DNA from: Rhodobacterales bacterium
GTDB lineage: Bacteria; Pseudomonadota; Alphaproteobacteria; Rhodobacterales; Rhodobacteraceae
Assembly: GCA_002746935.1 (NCBI GenBank)
Contig: PDRW01000033.1
Coordinates: 124,001 to 188,000 of the forward strand
DNA length: 64,000 nucleotides
Reading direction: 5' to 3'
Both the position numbers and the translations under genes were made by a program. This document shows positions 1-8,522 of this stretch, one piece after another. The notes below the pieces were generated by a model. The model worked only from the letters and a program-made list of their open reading frames with translations, did no database searches and was not told where the DNA came from. Positions within the stretch are counted from its first letter, which is position 1, and the number at the start of each line of letters is the position of its first letter.

Positions 1-295
1 CAAGGATGTCGGAGCCGTGGAAAAACAGCTTCAGCACCTCCGGGTCAGGCACCAGCCTGCCGCCGCGCACCTCGTCCATCGCGGTTTCGAACTTGTGGGC
101 GAAGGCGACCAGGGTATCGAGGCCGAAGGCGCCGGCGCCGCCCTTGATCGAGTGGACCGCGCGGAACACCATGTTGACGGTCTCGGCGTCGGACAGGCCA
201 TCGTCCATCGCCTGCAAGCCGTCTTGCAACGATTCGAGCAATTCTTCGCATTCGACGAAGAACGACGCGCGGATTTCAGCCATCGGATCGGACAT
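1..295 (-). CDS. cheA: CheA chemotaxis kinase, N-terminal part (cut by window edge)
   Basis: Only the first 98 codons are visible; the gene runs off the left edge. They form a histidine phosphotransfer (Hpt/P1) domain with His48 in the motif VHSIKGGAGAFGL, the phosphoacceptor site of CheA. CheA is the cytoplasmic kinase that takes signals from chemoreceptors and phosphorylates CheY. The ATG at 295 lies two bases beyond the cheY stop, and STAS, cheY and cheA are packed head to tail, so translation is probably coupled. The kinase core, dimerisation and CheW-like domains are outside the window, so a stand-alone Hpt protein cannot be excluded. Confidence 0.8.
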   Translation of the reverse strand, partial: MSDPMAEIRASFFVECEELLESLQDGLQAMDDGLSDAETVNMVFRAVHSIKGGAGAFGLDTLVAFAHKFETAMDEVRGGRLVPDPEVLKLFFHGSDIL

Positions 296-297
296 GT

Positions 298-675
298 CTA
301 CCCCGCAACCATTCTGAGGGCCCTGACCAGCTTTTCGGGATCGAAGGGCTTGACGATCCAGCCGGTGGCACCCGCGGCGCGGGCCCGTTCCTTCATTTCC
401 GCCGCACTCTCGGTGGTGAGCACCAGGATCGGGATCGCGCGGAAGGCGCCCTGCCGGCGCACCGCGTCGATGAAACCGAAGCCGTCGAGACGCGGCATGT
501 TGATGTCGGTGATGATCGCATCGGGCGGCGCGATCGCATCGAGCACTTCGAGGCCGTGGACACCGTCTTCCGCGAGGTGGGTGCCGAAACCGGCGCCGGT
601 GAGTGTCAGCCGGATCATGTCGCGCATGGTGCGGCTGTCGTCCACCGCCAGGATTTGCAGGCTCCCGGCACTCAT
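298..675 (-). CDS. cheY: CheY-like response regulator
   Basis: This 125-residue single-domain receiver has the acidic pair Asp12-Asp13, phosphoacceptor Asp57 in IITDINMPRLDG, the switch Thr in VLTTES and Lys109 in IVKPF, all expected of an active CheY. Phosphorylated CheY binds the flagellar motor switch. I chose the ATG at 675 over the in-frame ATG at 690 because it overlaps the stop of the STAS gene as ATGA, the coupling seen across this window. It lies between the STAS gene and cheA, which supports a chemotaxis role. Confidence 0.9.
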   Translation of the reverse strand: MSAGSLQILAVDDSRTMRDMIRLTLTGAGFGTHLAEDGVHGLEVLDAIAPPDAIITDINMPRLDGFGFIDAVRRQGAFRAIPILVLTTESAAEMKERARAAGATGWIVKPFDPEKLVRALRMVAG

Positions 676-956
676 GGGGCGGCCTCCCATCTGGTGACGC
701 TCGCGGGATCGAAGCCGAGCAGGGCGAGCTGGTCGGCGAGGTCGGTCGAGGCGTTTTCGAAGGACAAGGCGTGGCCGTCCTCTGCCCAGCTCCGCGCGGC
801 GGAGCGGATCAGTTGCAACGCCAGCGCGCCGAGATGTTCGACCCTGGCGGCATCGAGCGTCAGATCGGTGCCGCGGCGGGCGATGAGCTCGCCCTGCAAC
901 GCGGCGAGGGCCGGCAGATCAAGCCGGGGGGGAAGGTCCAGGGTGGGGGTGCTCAT
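672..956 (-). CDS. STAS-domain protein of the chemotaxis cluster
   Basis: A 94-residue protein made of a single STAS fold (beta-alpha pattern LTLDAARVEHLGALALQLI). Such stand-alone STAS proteins often sit next to cheY and cheA in Alphaproteobacteria. It has no transmembrane segment and is probably cytoplasmic. The usual phosphorylatable Ser/Thr of SpoIIAA-type STAS domains is not obvious: the corresponding loop reads VEHLGALA. It is the most upstream visible gene of the cluster, and its stop overlaps the cheY start. The precise role is not known from sequence. Confidence 0.7.
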   Translation of the reverse strand: MSTPTLDLPPRLDLPALAALQGELIARRGTDLTLDAARVEHLGALALQLIRSAARSWAEDGHALSFENASTDLADQLALLGFDPASVTRWEAAP

Positions 957-1148
957 GCGGCCCCCCGCCGGTTGTCACGCAGAATCTGTATCACGCCGGT
1001 CCCTCTCGTTTGTTCTCGACAGAAGGTCTACGGACGGGGCGTTAAGATATGGTTTCGGAAATGCGGTTTTCCCGCCCCTCCGCAGGGCGGGCGGCAAAAC
1101 CGGCCGGCGCGGGGCCGGCCGGGTCAGGCAGCGCTTCGGGGCGGGGCG
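957..1148. other. Intergenic region upstream of the chemotaxis genes
   Basis: No gene is visible. The left part must hold the promoter or leader of the minus-strand chemotaxis genes; no clear -35/-10 pair was recognised. The right part holds the terminator of the decarboxylase gene. Confidence 0.5.
1096..1122 (-). terminator. Rho-independent terminator after the decarboxylase gene
   Basis: A perfect 9-bp stem (CCGGCCGGC at 1100-1108 pairing with GCCGGCCGG at 1114-1122) with a 5-base loop is followed on the minus strand by TTTT (1099-1096). It lies 27 bases beyond the decarboxylase stop codon. Confidence 0.65.
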
Positions 1149-2399
1149 TCAGAGGTCGCCGATCTGGCGGGTCACGTCGCGCAGCTGGCTGCCGGTGGCG
1201 AGAATCTCCTTCGGCAGCGGGTGGCTGATGAACATCAGCGGGCTTGCGGTCATGCCATAGGCACCCGAGCCATGCACGGCGATCACATCTCCGGCGGCGA
1301 TTTCGGGCAGCATCACATTGACGCCGATCCTGTCGAGCGGGGTGCAGAGCGGCCCCGACAGGTTGACCTTGCCGGCCGGTTCCCCGCCGCCGAGCTTGTG
1401 CATCCGGTAGTTGCGGTGAATCACCATGCCGAAATTGCCGGAGGCCGGCAGGTGATGGTTCATGCCGCCATCGCAGAGCCCATAGGTCGCGCCGCGCGAG
1501 TGTTTCACCGTGGTGACGCGGGTGAGGTAGTAGCCCGCCTCGCCGACGAGGTAGCGGCCAAGCTCCAGCACCAGATCTGTCGTGGCAAATCGCGCCTCGG
1601 CCCGCAGCGCGTCGAGATCGGGGGCGATGTCGCTGGCGATTTCGCCGAGGTCGAGCGGCTGGTCGTTTTCGAAATACGGGATGCCAAGGCCGGATCCGAA
1701 CACCAGGCGCTCGGGCGTCACCTCATGTTTCACGCAAACATCGCGGAATATCCTTATGAAATTGCGCCAGTTTTCGCAAATCGCCTGCGGCTTCAGACAC
1801 TGGGTGCCGGAATAGATGTGAAGCCCCGCAAGCTCCAGGTTTTCGAGGGCGAGAATCTGCGGCATCGCCTCGTGGATCTGTTCGTAGTCGATGCCGAACG
1901 GGCTCGGACGGCCCGCCATATGGTCGCCAAACCCCTTCGGCACCACATCCGGGCCGATGCGCACCATGATGCGCTGGCGGCGGTCGTGCGCGCGGGCGAT
2001 CCGGTCGGCGCGCCGGGCCTCGTCGAGGCTTTCGACGATCAGTTCGCCGACACCGCCCGCGATCGCCTCCTCAAGCTCGGCGTCGCGCTTGGCGGGGCCG
2101 GTGAAGCTCATCCGCTCCGGGGTCCAGCCCGCCCTGAGGCCGAGGCGCATTTCGCCGATGGAGGAAATGTCGAGGTTTTCCACCCGCGGTTCCAGAAAGG
2201 CAAGCAGCCCCGGGTTGGGGTTGCTCTTGGCCGCATAGCTGAGGCTGAACCTTCCGCCGAAAGCCTGTTTCAGCGCGGTGGCGCGCGCGTCGATCCGGTC
2301 GCCGAGAAAGACATAGGCCGGCGTGCCGCAAGTCTCGGCCACGCGGGTCAGCAGAGCGTCGTCGGCACCGGGGGCACCGGGGACTTCTTGCGCGGTCAT
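1149..2399 (-). CDS. Fold-type III PLP-dependent decarboxylase
   Basis: A 416-residue protein of the ornithine/diaminopimelate decarboxylase family (alanine-racemase-fold N-terminal barrel plus C-terminal beta domain). The PLP lysine is Lys58 in SYAAKSNPN. The cofactor-binding glycine-rich stretch is seen near VFGSGLGIPYF, and the C-terminal catalytic region has GPLCTPLDR with the Cys that completes the active site across the dimer. The start overlaps the stop of the upstream acyl carrier protein gene as ATGA. ACP plus such a decarboxylase resembles the pairs found with exosortase-type clusters, where the enzyme is thought to decarboxylate an ACP- or CoA-linked amino acid derivative. The substrate here is unknown. 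Confidence 0.75.
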   Translation of the reverse strand: MTAQEVPGAPGADDALLTRVAETCGTPAYVFLGDRIDARATALKQAFGGRFSLSYAAKSNPNPGLLAFLEPRVENLDISSIGEMRLGLRAGWTPERMSFTGPAKRDAELEEAIAGGVGELIVESLDEARRADRIARAHDRRQRIMVRIGPDVVPKGFGDHMAGRPSPFGIDYEQIHEAMPQILALENLELAGLHIYSGTQCLKPQAICENWRNFIRIFRDVCVKHEVTPERLVFGSGLGIPYFENDQPLDLGEIASDIAPDLDALRAEARFATTDLVLELGRYLVGEAGYYLTRVTTVKHSRGATYGLCDGGMNHHLPASGNFGMVIHRNYRMHKLGGGEPAGKVNLSGPLCTPLDRIGVNVMLPEIAAGDVIAVHGSGAYGMTASPLMFISHPLPKEILATGSQLRDVTRQIGDL

Positions 2400-2635
2400 C
2401 AGCCGAGGCTTTCCGCATAGGCGATGATCGCGGCGGGGGTGTCGAAGTTGTCCAGCGTCACGTCTTCGGCAGGCACCTCGGTGCCGGTCTTTTCCTCGAA
2501 GAACATGATGAGATCCTGCATCATCACGCTGTCGAGCAGGCCGGAGGTGAACAGCGCGGTGTCGCCGGCAATATCGTCGTCGCTGTCGAGGGAGGTGGTG
2601 AGCCAGGCGATCAACTCGTCTTGAGAAAGGGGCAT
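2399..2635 (-). CDS. Acyl carrier protein
   Basis: A 78-residue acidic carrier protein. The phosphopantetheine attachment serine is in GLLDSVMMQDL, matching the DSx motif of ACPs, and helix spacing is normal. I prefer the ATG at 2635, which has a GAAGG Shine-Dalgarno 8 bases upstream, over the in-frame ATG at 2653, which lies upstream of that site. The downstream PLP decarboxylase overlaps it by ATGA, so the two proteins are made together and probably act together, with the ACP presenting a thioester-bound substrate. Confidence 0.8.
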   Translation of the reverse strand: MPLSQDELIAWLTTSLDSDDDIAGDTALFTSGLLDSVMMQDLIMFFEEKTGTEVPAEDVTLDNFDTPAAIIAYAESLG

Positions 2636-2838
2636 GTGGGATACCTTCTTCATTCGGGCGTCATTCGGGTCGGATGGAGCGGGTTTCGGGGAACGGCCTG
2701 AAACCTGCGGAATTGGCTGCGTTTTCGGGGGGGAAAGTGGCGAATGTAAGGAGGTTTTTCAGCATCCGGCGGGCCGGAGCGGGAATGTTGCCCGATCGCC
2801 GCGTTTGAGGTGAAAGATCGCTCCCGGCCCCGGCGTGC

Positions 2839-4104
2839 TCAGGGCGGCAGCGCCTGCACCGCGCCCCAGGCGGAGGCGATGGCGAGCCCGGCGCCGGAGC
2901 GCGAGCGCACCCAGTCCTGGCCTGCGAGGATCGACCCGGCGGCAAACAATCGCGGGTCCACCGGGGCGCCGCTGGCGTCGAGCGGGCGGAAATGCCGGTC
3001 CACCACGACCCCCGCGCGGTTCAGCGCGTGGCCTTCGGGGGCGAGGTAGTCTTCCGCGAACCACGCCTCGCGGCTTGCGGGCTGCTGGATGTCAAGGCCG
3101 ATGAGGCGTTCGAACACCCCGCTGCGGGTGGCGCCGAGCCCGCCCGAGAGGAAGCGCCCTGTCGCCAGCAGCACCGCGCGGGCGTGGATTTCGAGGTCTT
3201 CCATGGGGCCGTGCAGCGCCAGCGTGATGCCGGCTTCGCTGAAGCTCACGGATGAGACCTTGAGGTTCGGCTCCAGCATCACGCCACGTTCCGGCAGGCT
3301 GCGGGTGAGGACTTCGCGCAATCTGATCCCGGGCACGCCGGGCGGGATCGTCGGGATTTCGAACAGCGTCACCCCGAGGCGCGCTTCCATCTCGGCGCGC
3401 ACGGCGTCGGGGTTGCGCACGCCGAGCACCGCCGGCAGGCCGACATGGGTGACACCGCCGAGGTTCGGGCGGATGCGGTCGGCGAGGGCCGCGCGGGTGG
3501 GGCGGGTTTCGAGGGCGCGGGCCATCGCTTCGGGGAAGACCTGTGTGCCCTCCATGCCGGGAAAGCCGAGGCGGAGGGGGGTGAGCCCCGGCCATTGGCC
3601 CGCGATATTGGTGACGAATTCCCGCGCCGAGAAGCCCTGCAACCCGTCGAAATCGACGATCAGCGCCGGGGCCTTTGCCGCCAGCGCCTCGCAGCCGGGA
3701 CGCATGGTCTCGGGCAGGCTGAGCGTGGGTTTGGTGACGCCATAGGGCAGCAGCGCGGTGAGATTTGCCGCGCCCGGCGCCGTGTAACCGAGGCCCATCG
3801 CGTTGAGGTCACGCACAAAACTGTCCATCGCGTCGCGCAGCGCGACAGTGTCAAGGAAGCCGAGCGGGTTGGCGGGCTCGGCGGTCCGCAGGGCGTCGAT
3901 CCCGGACCATGGGTCGGCGATGCTGCTGCCATTCGCGACACCCAGAAGGTCAAGATAGCCGGTGGTATAGGCGAGCGCGCCGGAATGGCCGAGCTGCGCT
4001 ACCTCCAGCCCACGGGCGCGCGCAAACAGCGCCGCCGCAAAGCCCGCGATCCCGGTGCCGATCACCGCAAGCCCGGTGTCGACCCGGCGGGTGGCACGTT
4101 TCAC
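2839..4104 (-). CDS. glpB: Anaerobic glycerol-3-phosphate dehydrogenase subunit B
   Basis: 421 residues from a GTG at 4104 that overlaps the glpA stop (GTGA). The N-terminus has a Rossmann dinucleotide fold (GLAVIGTGIAGFAAALF) and the C-terminus the second flavin motif around LFAAGSILAGQDW. GlpB is the flavin subunit of the GlpABC complex, which oxidises sn-glycerol-3-phosphate to dihydroxyacetone phosphate at the membrane and passes electrons to the quinone pool. It is the last gene of the glp operon. An upstream extension to 4281 is only open frame overlapping glpA. Confidence 0.85.
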   Translation of the reverse strand: MKRATRRVDTGLAVIGTGIAGFAAALFARARGLEVAQLGHSGALAYTTGYLDLLGVANGSSIADPWSGIDALRTAEPANPLGFLDTVALRDAMDSFVRDLNAMGLGYTAPGAANLTALLPYGVTKPTLSLPETMRPGCEALAAKAPALIVDFDGLQGFSAREFVTNIAGQWPGLTPLRLGFPGMEGTQVFPEAMARALETRPTRAALADRIRPNLGGVTHVGLPAVLGVRNPDAVRAEMEARLGVTLFEIPTIPPGVPGIRLREVLTRSLPERGVMLEPNLKVSSVSFSEAGITLALHGPMEDLEIHARAVLLATGRFLSGGLGATRSGVFERLIGLDIQQPASREAWFAEDYLAPEGHALNRAGVVVDRHFRPLDASGAPVDPRLFAAGSILAGQDWVRSRSGAGLAIASAWGAVQALPP

Positions 4105-5681
4105 CAGCCGTCCTCCCCGCTGCCGACCATGTCGAGCCCCGCCAGTCCGACATGCAGGATCTCGGCAAGCTCCTCCTGCGGCAATTGCGCCCCCCAGAGC
4201 ACCGGGCGGGTGCCGGTGTAGCGGTGGGTGACAAAATCGCGCATGGCGCCGAGCCCTCCGGCGCTGTCGATCACCCCGCAATCGTAGAGATGCGAGGTCA
4301 CGCGCATGGAGCAGAAGGCGCCCTGACAGGCGCCCTTGCCGATCCGCGAGCGCCGGGCGATGGCCTCGAGGCTCATGTGGTCTTCATGGCCCGGGGCGGC
4401 GGCGACGATCTCGTCGACGGTGGAACGCGCCACCATCTCGCATTCGCAGAGCACGGTGTCGGCCGGGTCGCTGCGGGTGATCCAGTCGCGCGCCGAGGCG
4501 CCGGGCTCGGTCCAGCCGGCGCCGGGGCCGGAGGGCAGGGGCTCGGTCTCGGTCACGCAAGGGGTGGTGTTGCCGAGGCGGGTGGCCACCAGATCGGCGG
4601 TCTTCTCGGCCATCAGCCGGAAGGTGGTGAGCTTGCCGCCGGCGATGGTGCAGAAGTTTTCCAGCCCCTCGTCCGCGTGGGTATAAAGGCTGAAACCGCG
4701 CGAGGCGCTGCGTCCGTCGGCCTCGGAGCCGGCGGCGGCGAGCAGCGGGCGGACGCCGGAAAACGCGCGGATGAAGCGGGTGTCGGCGAGCACCGGCAGC
4801 ATGGCTTTGCCTTCGTCGAGAATGCGGTCGACCTCGGCGATGGTGGGGCGGCAGTTGTCGGGGTCGGCGATGGTCACCGAGGAGGTGCCGAGGATCGACA
4901 CCGTGCCGCCGGGCACGAGGATGTCGCCGTCGCCGGGGGGGCGCAGACGGTTGATGACGCCTTTGGAGAGCCGGATGTTGGAGATGATCAGCGTGCCCTT
5001 GGAGGCGGTCACCCGCACCGCCTGCACCCCGGCAAGGCCCGCGATCCGGCCTGCCCAGGCGCCCCCGGCATTGACGAATTGCCTTGCCTTTACAATGGAT
5101 TGCGCGCCTGTCTTCAGGTCGCGCAGGCGGGCGGCGGTGATCTGGCCGCGCTCGATCTCGAAGCCTTCCACGGCCGTGTGCGGCCGGTATTCGGAGCCGT
5201 TCAGCGCCTCGGCATGGGAGACCTGTTCGAGCACCAGCCGGAACGGGTCGATGGTGGCGTCGGGCACGCTGTAGGCGGCGATCAGGGTCTCGGGAAGCGC
5301 CGGTTCGCGGGCGCGGGCCTCGGCGGGGGTCAGGGGCTCGCAGGCGATCCCGGCGGCCGCGCAGGCCTCGGGGAAGCGCGCGGCGAAGCCCGGGTCGTCG
5401 CCCTCGACGGCGACAAACATGCCGCCGCAATCGTCGATACATTGCGGCGCCACGGCCTTGAGAATATCGCCCTCGCGACGGCATTCGGCGGCGGTGCCGG
5501 TGTCGCTCGACGCATAGCGTCCGCCGGAATGCAACAGCCCGTGGTTGCCCCCCGAGGCGCCGGCGTTGAGGTCGCGCCGGTCGATCAGCAGGCAATGCAC
5601 CCCGCGCAGCGCGAGGTCACGCATCACCCCAGCCCCGGTGGCGCCGCCGCCGATGATCAGCACGTCGCAGTCGTAGCCCAT
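4101..5681 (-). CDS. glpA: Anaerobic glycerol-3-phosphate dehydrogenase subunit A
   Basis: 526 residues. It has an N-terminal FAD-binding motif VLIIGGGATGAG, a DAO-type oxidoreductase domain, and a C-terminal BFD-like [2Fe-2S] domain with Cys412, Cys414, Cys452 and Cys457 (CEC and KGACQGAFC). This is the catalytic subunit that oxidises glycerol-3-phosphate within GlpABC. The ATG at 5681 overlaps the glpC stop as ATGA; a longer frame reaching 6164 lies over glpC and is not used. It differs from the aerobic GlpD at 8523-10004, so the organism encodes both enzyme types in one operon. Confidence 0.88.
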   Translation of the reverse strand: MGYDCDVLIIGGGATGAGVMRDLALRGVHCLLIDRRDLNAGASGGNHGLLHSGGRYASSDTGTAAECRREGDILKAVAPQCIDDCGGMFVAVEGDDPGFAARFPEACAAAGIACEPLTPAEARAREPALPETLIAAYSVPDATIDPFRLVLEQVSHAEALNGSEYRPHTAVEGFEIERGQITAARLRDLKTGAQSIVKARQFVNAGGAWAGRIAGLAGVQAVRVTASKGTLIISNIRLSKGVINRLRPPGDGDILVPGGTVSILGTSSVTIADPDNCRPTIAEVDRILDEGKAMLPVLADTRFIRAFSGVRPLLAAAGSEADGRSASRGFSLYTHADEGLENFCTIAGGKLTTFRLMAEKTADLVATRLGNTTPCVTETEPLPSGPGAGWTEPGASARDWITRSDPADTVLCECEMVARSTVDEIVAAAPGHEDHMSLEAIARRSRIGKGACQGAFCSMRVTSHLYDCGVIDSAGGLGAMRDFVTHRYTGTRPVLWGAQLPQEELAEILHVGLAGLDMVGSGEDGW

Positions 5682-6985
5682 CAGACCCCCTCCGGCAGGT
5701 TGACGTTCTGAAGCTCCGGGCCGAGATATTTGCGCTCCTCGGGGCCGAGGATGCCGAGCGCGAGGCAGATCAGGGTCCACAGGTGGGTCACGTGATAGGC
5801 GCCGCCGTAATGCTTTTCGAGGTCTTCCATCTGGCTGTGGCAATTGTGACAGGGGGTGGCCACATAGGCGGCTTCGGTGGCGATGATCTGGTCGAATTTG
5901 CGCTTGCCATAGGCGCGGCGCTCGGCGGCCATACCGGCTTGCAGAAATCCGCCCCCGCCGCCGCAGCAGTAATTGGCCGATTTCGACGGCGCCATGTCGA
6001 TGAAATTGCCCGCGCCGACGCAGGAGGTGACCACGAAGCGCAGGTCTTCGGCCGCGGTGTCGCCGAGGGATTTGCGGATCAGCTGGCAGGGATCCTGCAC
6101 GGTGAATTTGAGGTTGTCGGTGTTCCAACCGGAGGTGACGGGCAATTTGCCCTCGCGGATCCATTGGGCGTAGAGCGTCACAAGGCTGGCGGGTTCGAAA
6201 CGGGCCTCATCTTCCAGCCCGAACCGCTCGATCCCCTTCCACAGCGTATAGAAGGAATGGCCGCATTCGGTGTTGACCCAGTATTCCGGCCCGATCTCGT
6301 TGATCGCCTCGACGCGGGCGCGCACCATCTTCTCCCACGCGGCATCGTCGCCGGTGAACATGCAGAAGTTTTCCGCAGCCCAGCCTTTGGACACATAGGT
6401 CCAGTCGGCGCCCACGAGGTCGAAGATCTTCCACATCGGGGCGAGTTCTTCGGGCTCCACCGCGGGTTCGCGCGAGTTCTGGTTGACCACGAAACGCGCG
6501 CCCTTCTTGTCGACCGGGGCTTTCAGATGCGCCCAGGCGGGCTGGGTCTCGTGCAGCTCCTCGACGGTTTCTTCGATGATTTCGACGAAATCCTCGCTTT
6601 GCAGCCCCATTGCGGAGGTGCTGTCCCCAATCTGCTGGGCCTCGCAGGACCGCACGATGCCCTTGGGCTTTTCGTCGCGGGGCCAGGCGCCGCGGGCTTC
6701 GCCGACGAGCAGCGAGACGTCGATCCCCATCGGGCAGACCCAGGCGCAGCGTTTGCACTGGGTACAGGCCCAGACCCAGGGGGTGGTGGAGAGCGCCTCG
6801 TTCATCCCCAGCATTGCCATGTTGATGAAGCGGCGCGGGTCCATGCCGAACAGCCCGGACGCCGGGCAGCCCGAGGCGCAGAGGCCGCAGCCGACGCAGG
6901 CGTCGTAGCTCGCCCCGGGCGGGAGCAGGTCTTGTGCGACCTTGAGGAAGTCGAGCCGGGGTGGGGGAGCCGTGAGGGCGGTCAT
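5681..6985 (-). CDS. glpC: Iron-sulfur subunit GlpC-like (two [4Fe-4S], CCG domains)
   Basis: 434 residues from the ATG at 6985, which overlaps the glpK stop (ATGA). Two ferredoxin motifs lie near the N-terminus (Cys30/33/36/40 and Cys74/77/80/84). Two cysteine-rich CCG-type regions follow, the second with CCGGGGGFL and CHNC. In E. coli GlpC anchors GlpAB to the membrane and carries electrons to quinone; this protein also resembles heterodisulfide reductase HdrD-like subunits and is longer than E. coli GlpC (about 396). Its position between glpK and glpA argues for the GlpC role. Confidence 0.8.
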   Translation of the reverse strand: MTALTAPPPRLDFLKVAQDLLPPGASYDACVGCGLCASGCPASGLFGMDPRRFINMAMLGMNEALSTTPWVWACTQCKRCAWVCPMGIDVSLLVGEARGAWPRDEKPKGIVRSCEAQQIGDSTSAMGLQSEDFVEIIEETVEELHETQPAWAHLKAPVDKKGARFVVNQNSREPAVEPEELAPMWKIFDLVGADWTYVSKGWAAENFCMFTGDDAAWEKMVRARVEAINEIGPEYWVNTECGHSFYTLWKGIERFGLEDEARFEPASLVTLYAQWIREGKLPVTSGWNTDNLKFTVQDPCQLIRKSLGDTAAEDLRFVVTSCVGAGNFIDMAPSKSANYCCGGGGGFLQAGMAAERRAYGKRKFDQIIATEAAYVATPCHNCHSQMEDLEKHYGGAYHVTHLWTLICLALGILGPEERKYLGPELQNVNLPEGV

Positions 6986-8463
6986 GCGGTGAGCGTCCTG
7001 CGCACCGCGTCTTTCCAGCTGGCGAGACGGCGGGTGCGGGTGTCGGCGGGCATCCCGGGGGTGAAGCGGCGCTCCATCTGCCACGAGTCTGCGAAGGCCT
7101 TAGGCCCGGGGCAGAGGCCCGCCGTGAGCCCCGCGAGCCAGGCGGCGCCCTTGGCGGTGGTCTCGAGCGTCACCGGCCGGTCGACCCGGCGCCCGGTGAT
7201 GTCGGCGAGGAATTGCATGGTGTAGTCGGAGGCCGCCATGCCGCCATCGACCCGCAGGGCGGTGTCATCCGGCAGGCCCGGCCAATCGGCGCGCATGGCT
7301 TCGAGCAGGTCATGGGTCTGGAAGCCGACAGCCTCCAGCATGGCGCGGGCAAATTCGTTGGGGCCGGTGTTGCGGGTGAGGCCGAAGACGGCGCCGCGGG
7401 CCTCCGCATCCCAATAGGGCGCGCCGAGGCCGGTGAAGGCGGGCACCAGCACCACCTCCTGTCCGGGATCGGCGGCGCGGGCCATGGCGCCGGTCACCGA
7501 GGCGTGACTTACGATCTTCATCGCGTCGCGCAGCCATTGCACCCCGGCACCCGCAATGAAGATCGAGCCTTCGAGGGCATAGGTTGCGGTGCCGTCGAGC
7601 TGATAGGCGATGGTGGTGAGCAGGCGGTGTTGCGAGGCGATGCGTTCGTGGCCGGTGTTGAGCAGGGCGAAACAACCAGTGCCATAGGTGGATTTCAACA
7701 TGCCGGGCCGGAAACAGGCCTGACCGATCGTGGCGGCCTGCTGGTCGCCCGCAACGCCGAGGATCGGGAGCGCGGCGCCGAGCACATCCGGGTCGGTCAC
7801 GCCGAATTCGGCGGCGCAATCCTTCACCTCCGGCAGCATCGCCATGGGCACGCCGAGCAGGGCGCAGATCCCGGCGTCCCAACCGCCCTTGGCGATGTCA
7901 TAGAGCATGGTGCGGGCGGCGTTGGTGGCGTCGGTCACATGGGCCTTGCCGCCGGTGAGACGCCAGATCAGGAAGCTGTCGACGGTGCCGAAGGCGAGCT
8001 TGCCGGCCTCGGCGCGGGCGCGGGCGCCGTCCACATTGTCGAGGATCCACTTCATCTTGGTGGCGGAGAAATAGGGGTCGAGGAGCAGGCCGGTGCGGGC
8101 GGTGACCATGGGTTCATGGCCTTCGGCCTTGAGGGTCGCGCAGATGTCGGCGGTGCGCCGGTCCTGCCAGACGATGGCGTTGTGCACCGGCTGGCCGGTC
8201 TCGCGGTCCCAGACGAGGGTGGTCTCGCGCTGGTTGGTGATGCCGATCGCGGCGACCTCGGCGGCGCCCATTTCGTCCAGAACCGCGCGGGCGGTGGCAA
8301 GCTGGCTCGACCAGATGTCTTCCGGGTCATGCTCGACCCAGCCGCTGGCCGGGTAATGCTGCGGAAATTCCTTCTGGGCGCTGGCGACGGGGGTGAGGGC
8401 GGCGTCGAAGACGATCGCCCGCGAGGAGGTGGTGCCTTGATCGAGCGCGAGAATATGCGACAT
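6982..8463 (-). CDS. glpK: Glycerol kinase
   Basis: 493 residues, the normal length. The FGGY-family N-terminal phosphate motif [16 protein letters not shown] is intact, and the second domain holds the ATP-site sequence [10 protein letters not shown] and [12 protein letters not shown]. GlpK phosphorylates glycerol to sn-glycerol-3-phosphate in the cytoplasm, the substrate for GlpD and GlpABC encoded on either side. The stop overlaps the glpC start, and glpD ends 59 bp upstream, so it sits inside the glp operon. Confidence 0.93.
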   Translation of the reverse strand: MSHILALDQGTTSSRAIVFDAALTPVASAQKEFPQHYPASGWVEHDPEDIWSSQLATARAVLDEMGAAEVAAIGITNQRETTLVWDRETGQPVHNAIVWQDRRTADICATLKAEGHEPMVTARTGLLLDPYFSATKMKWILDNVDGARARAEAGKLAFGTVDSFLIWRLTGGKAHVTDATNAARTMLYDIAKGGWDAGICALLGVPMAMLPEVKDCAAEFGVTDPDVLGAALPILGVAGDQQAATIGQACFRPGMLKSTYGTGCFALLNTGHERIASQHRLLTTIAYQLDGTATYALEGSIFIAGAGVQWLRDAMKIVSHASVTGAMARAADPGQEVVLVPAFTGLGAPYWDAEARGAVFGLTRNTGPNEFARAMLEAVGFQTHDLLEAMRADWPGLPDDTALRVDGGMAASDYTMQFLADITGRRVDRPVTLETTAKGAAWLAGLTAGLCPGPKAFADSWQMERRFTPGMPADTRTRRLASWKDAVRRTLTA

Positions 8464-8522
8464 GGCGTCTGCCTTTTTCCGGATGCGCGAGTCTGGCCGG
8501 GGAGGCCCGGTCCCGGCTCAAT

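Noticed and set aside
2839-4281. Longer GlpB starting at 4281 and longer GlpA starting at 6164
   Set aside because: The extensions lie over the neighbouring genes and are not conserved-looking; GTG at 4104 and ATG at 5681 give overlapping coupled starts and begin at the FAD motif.
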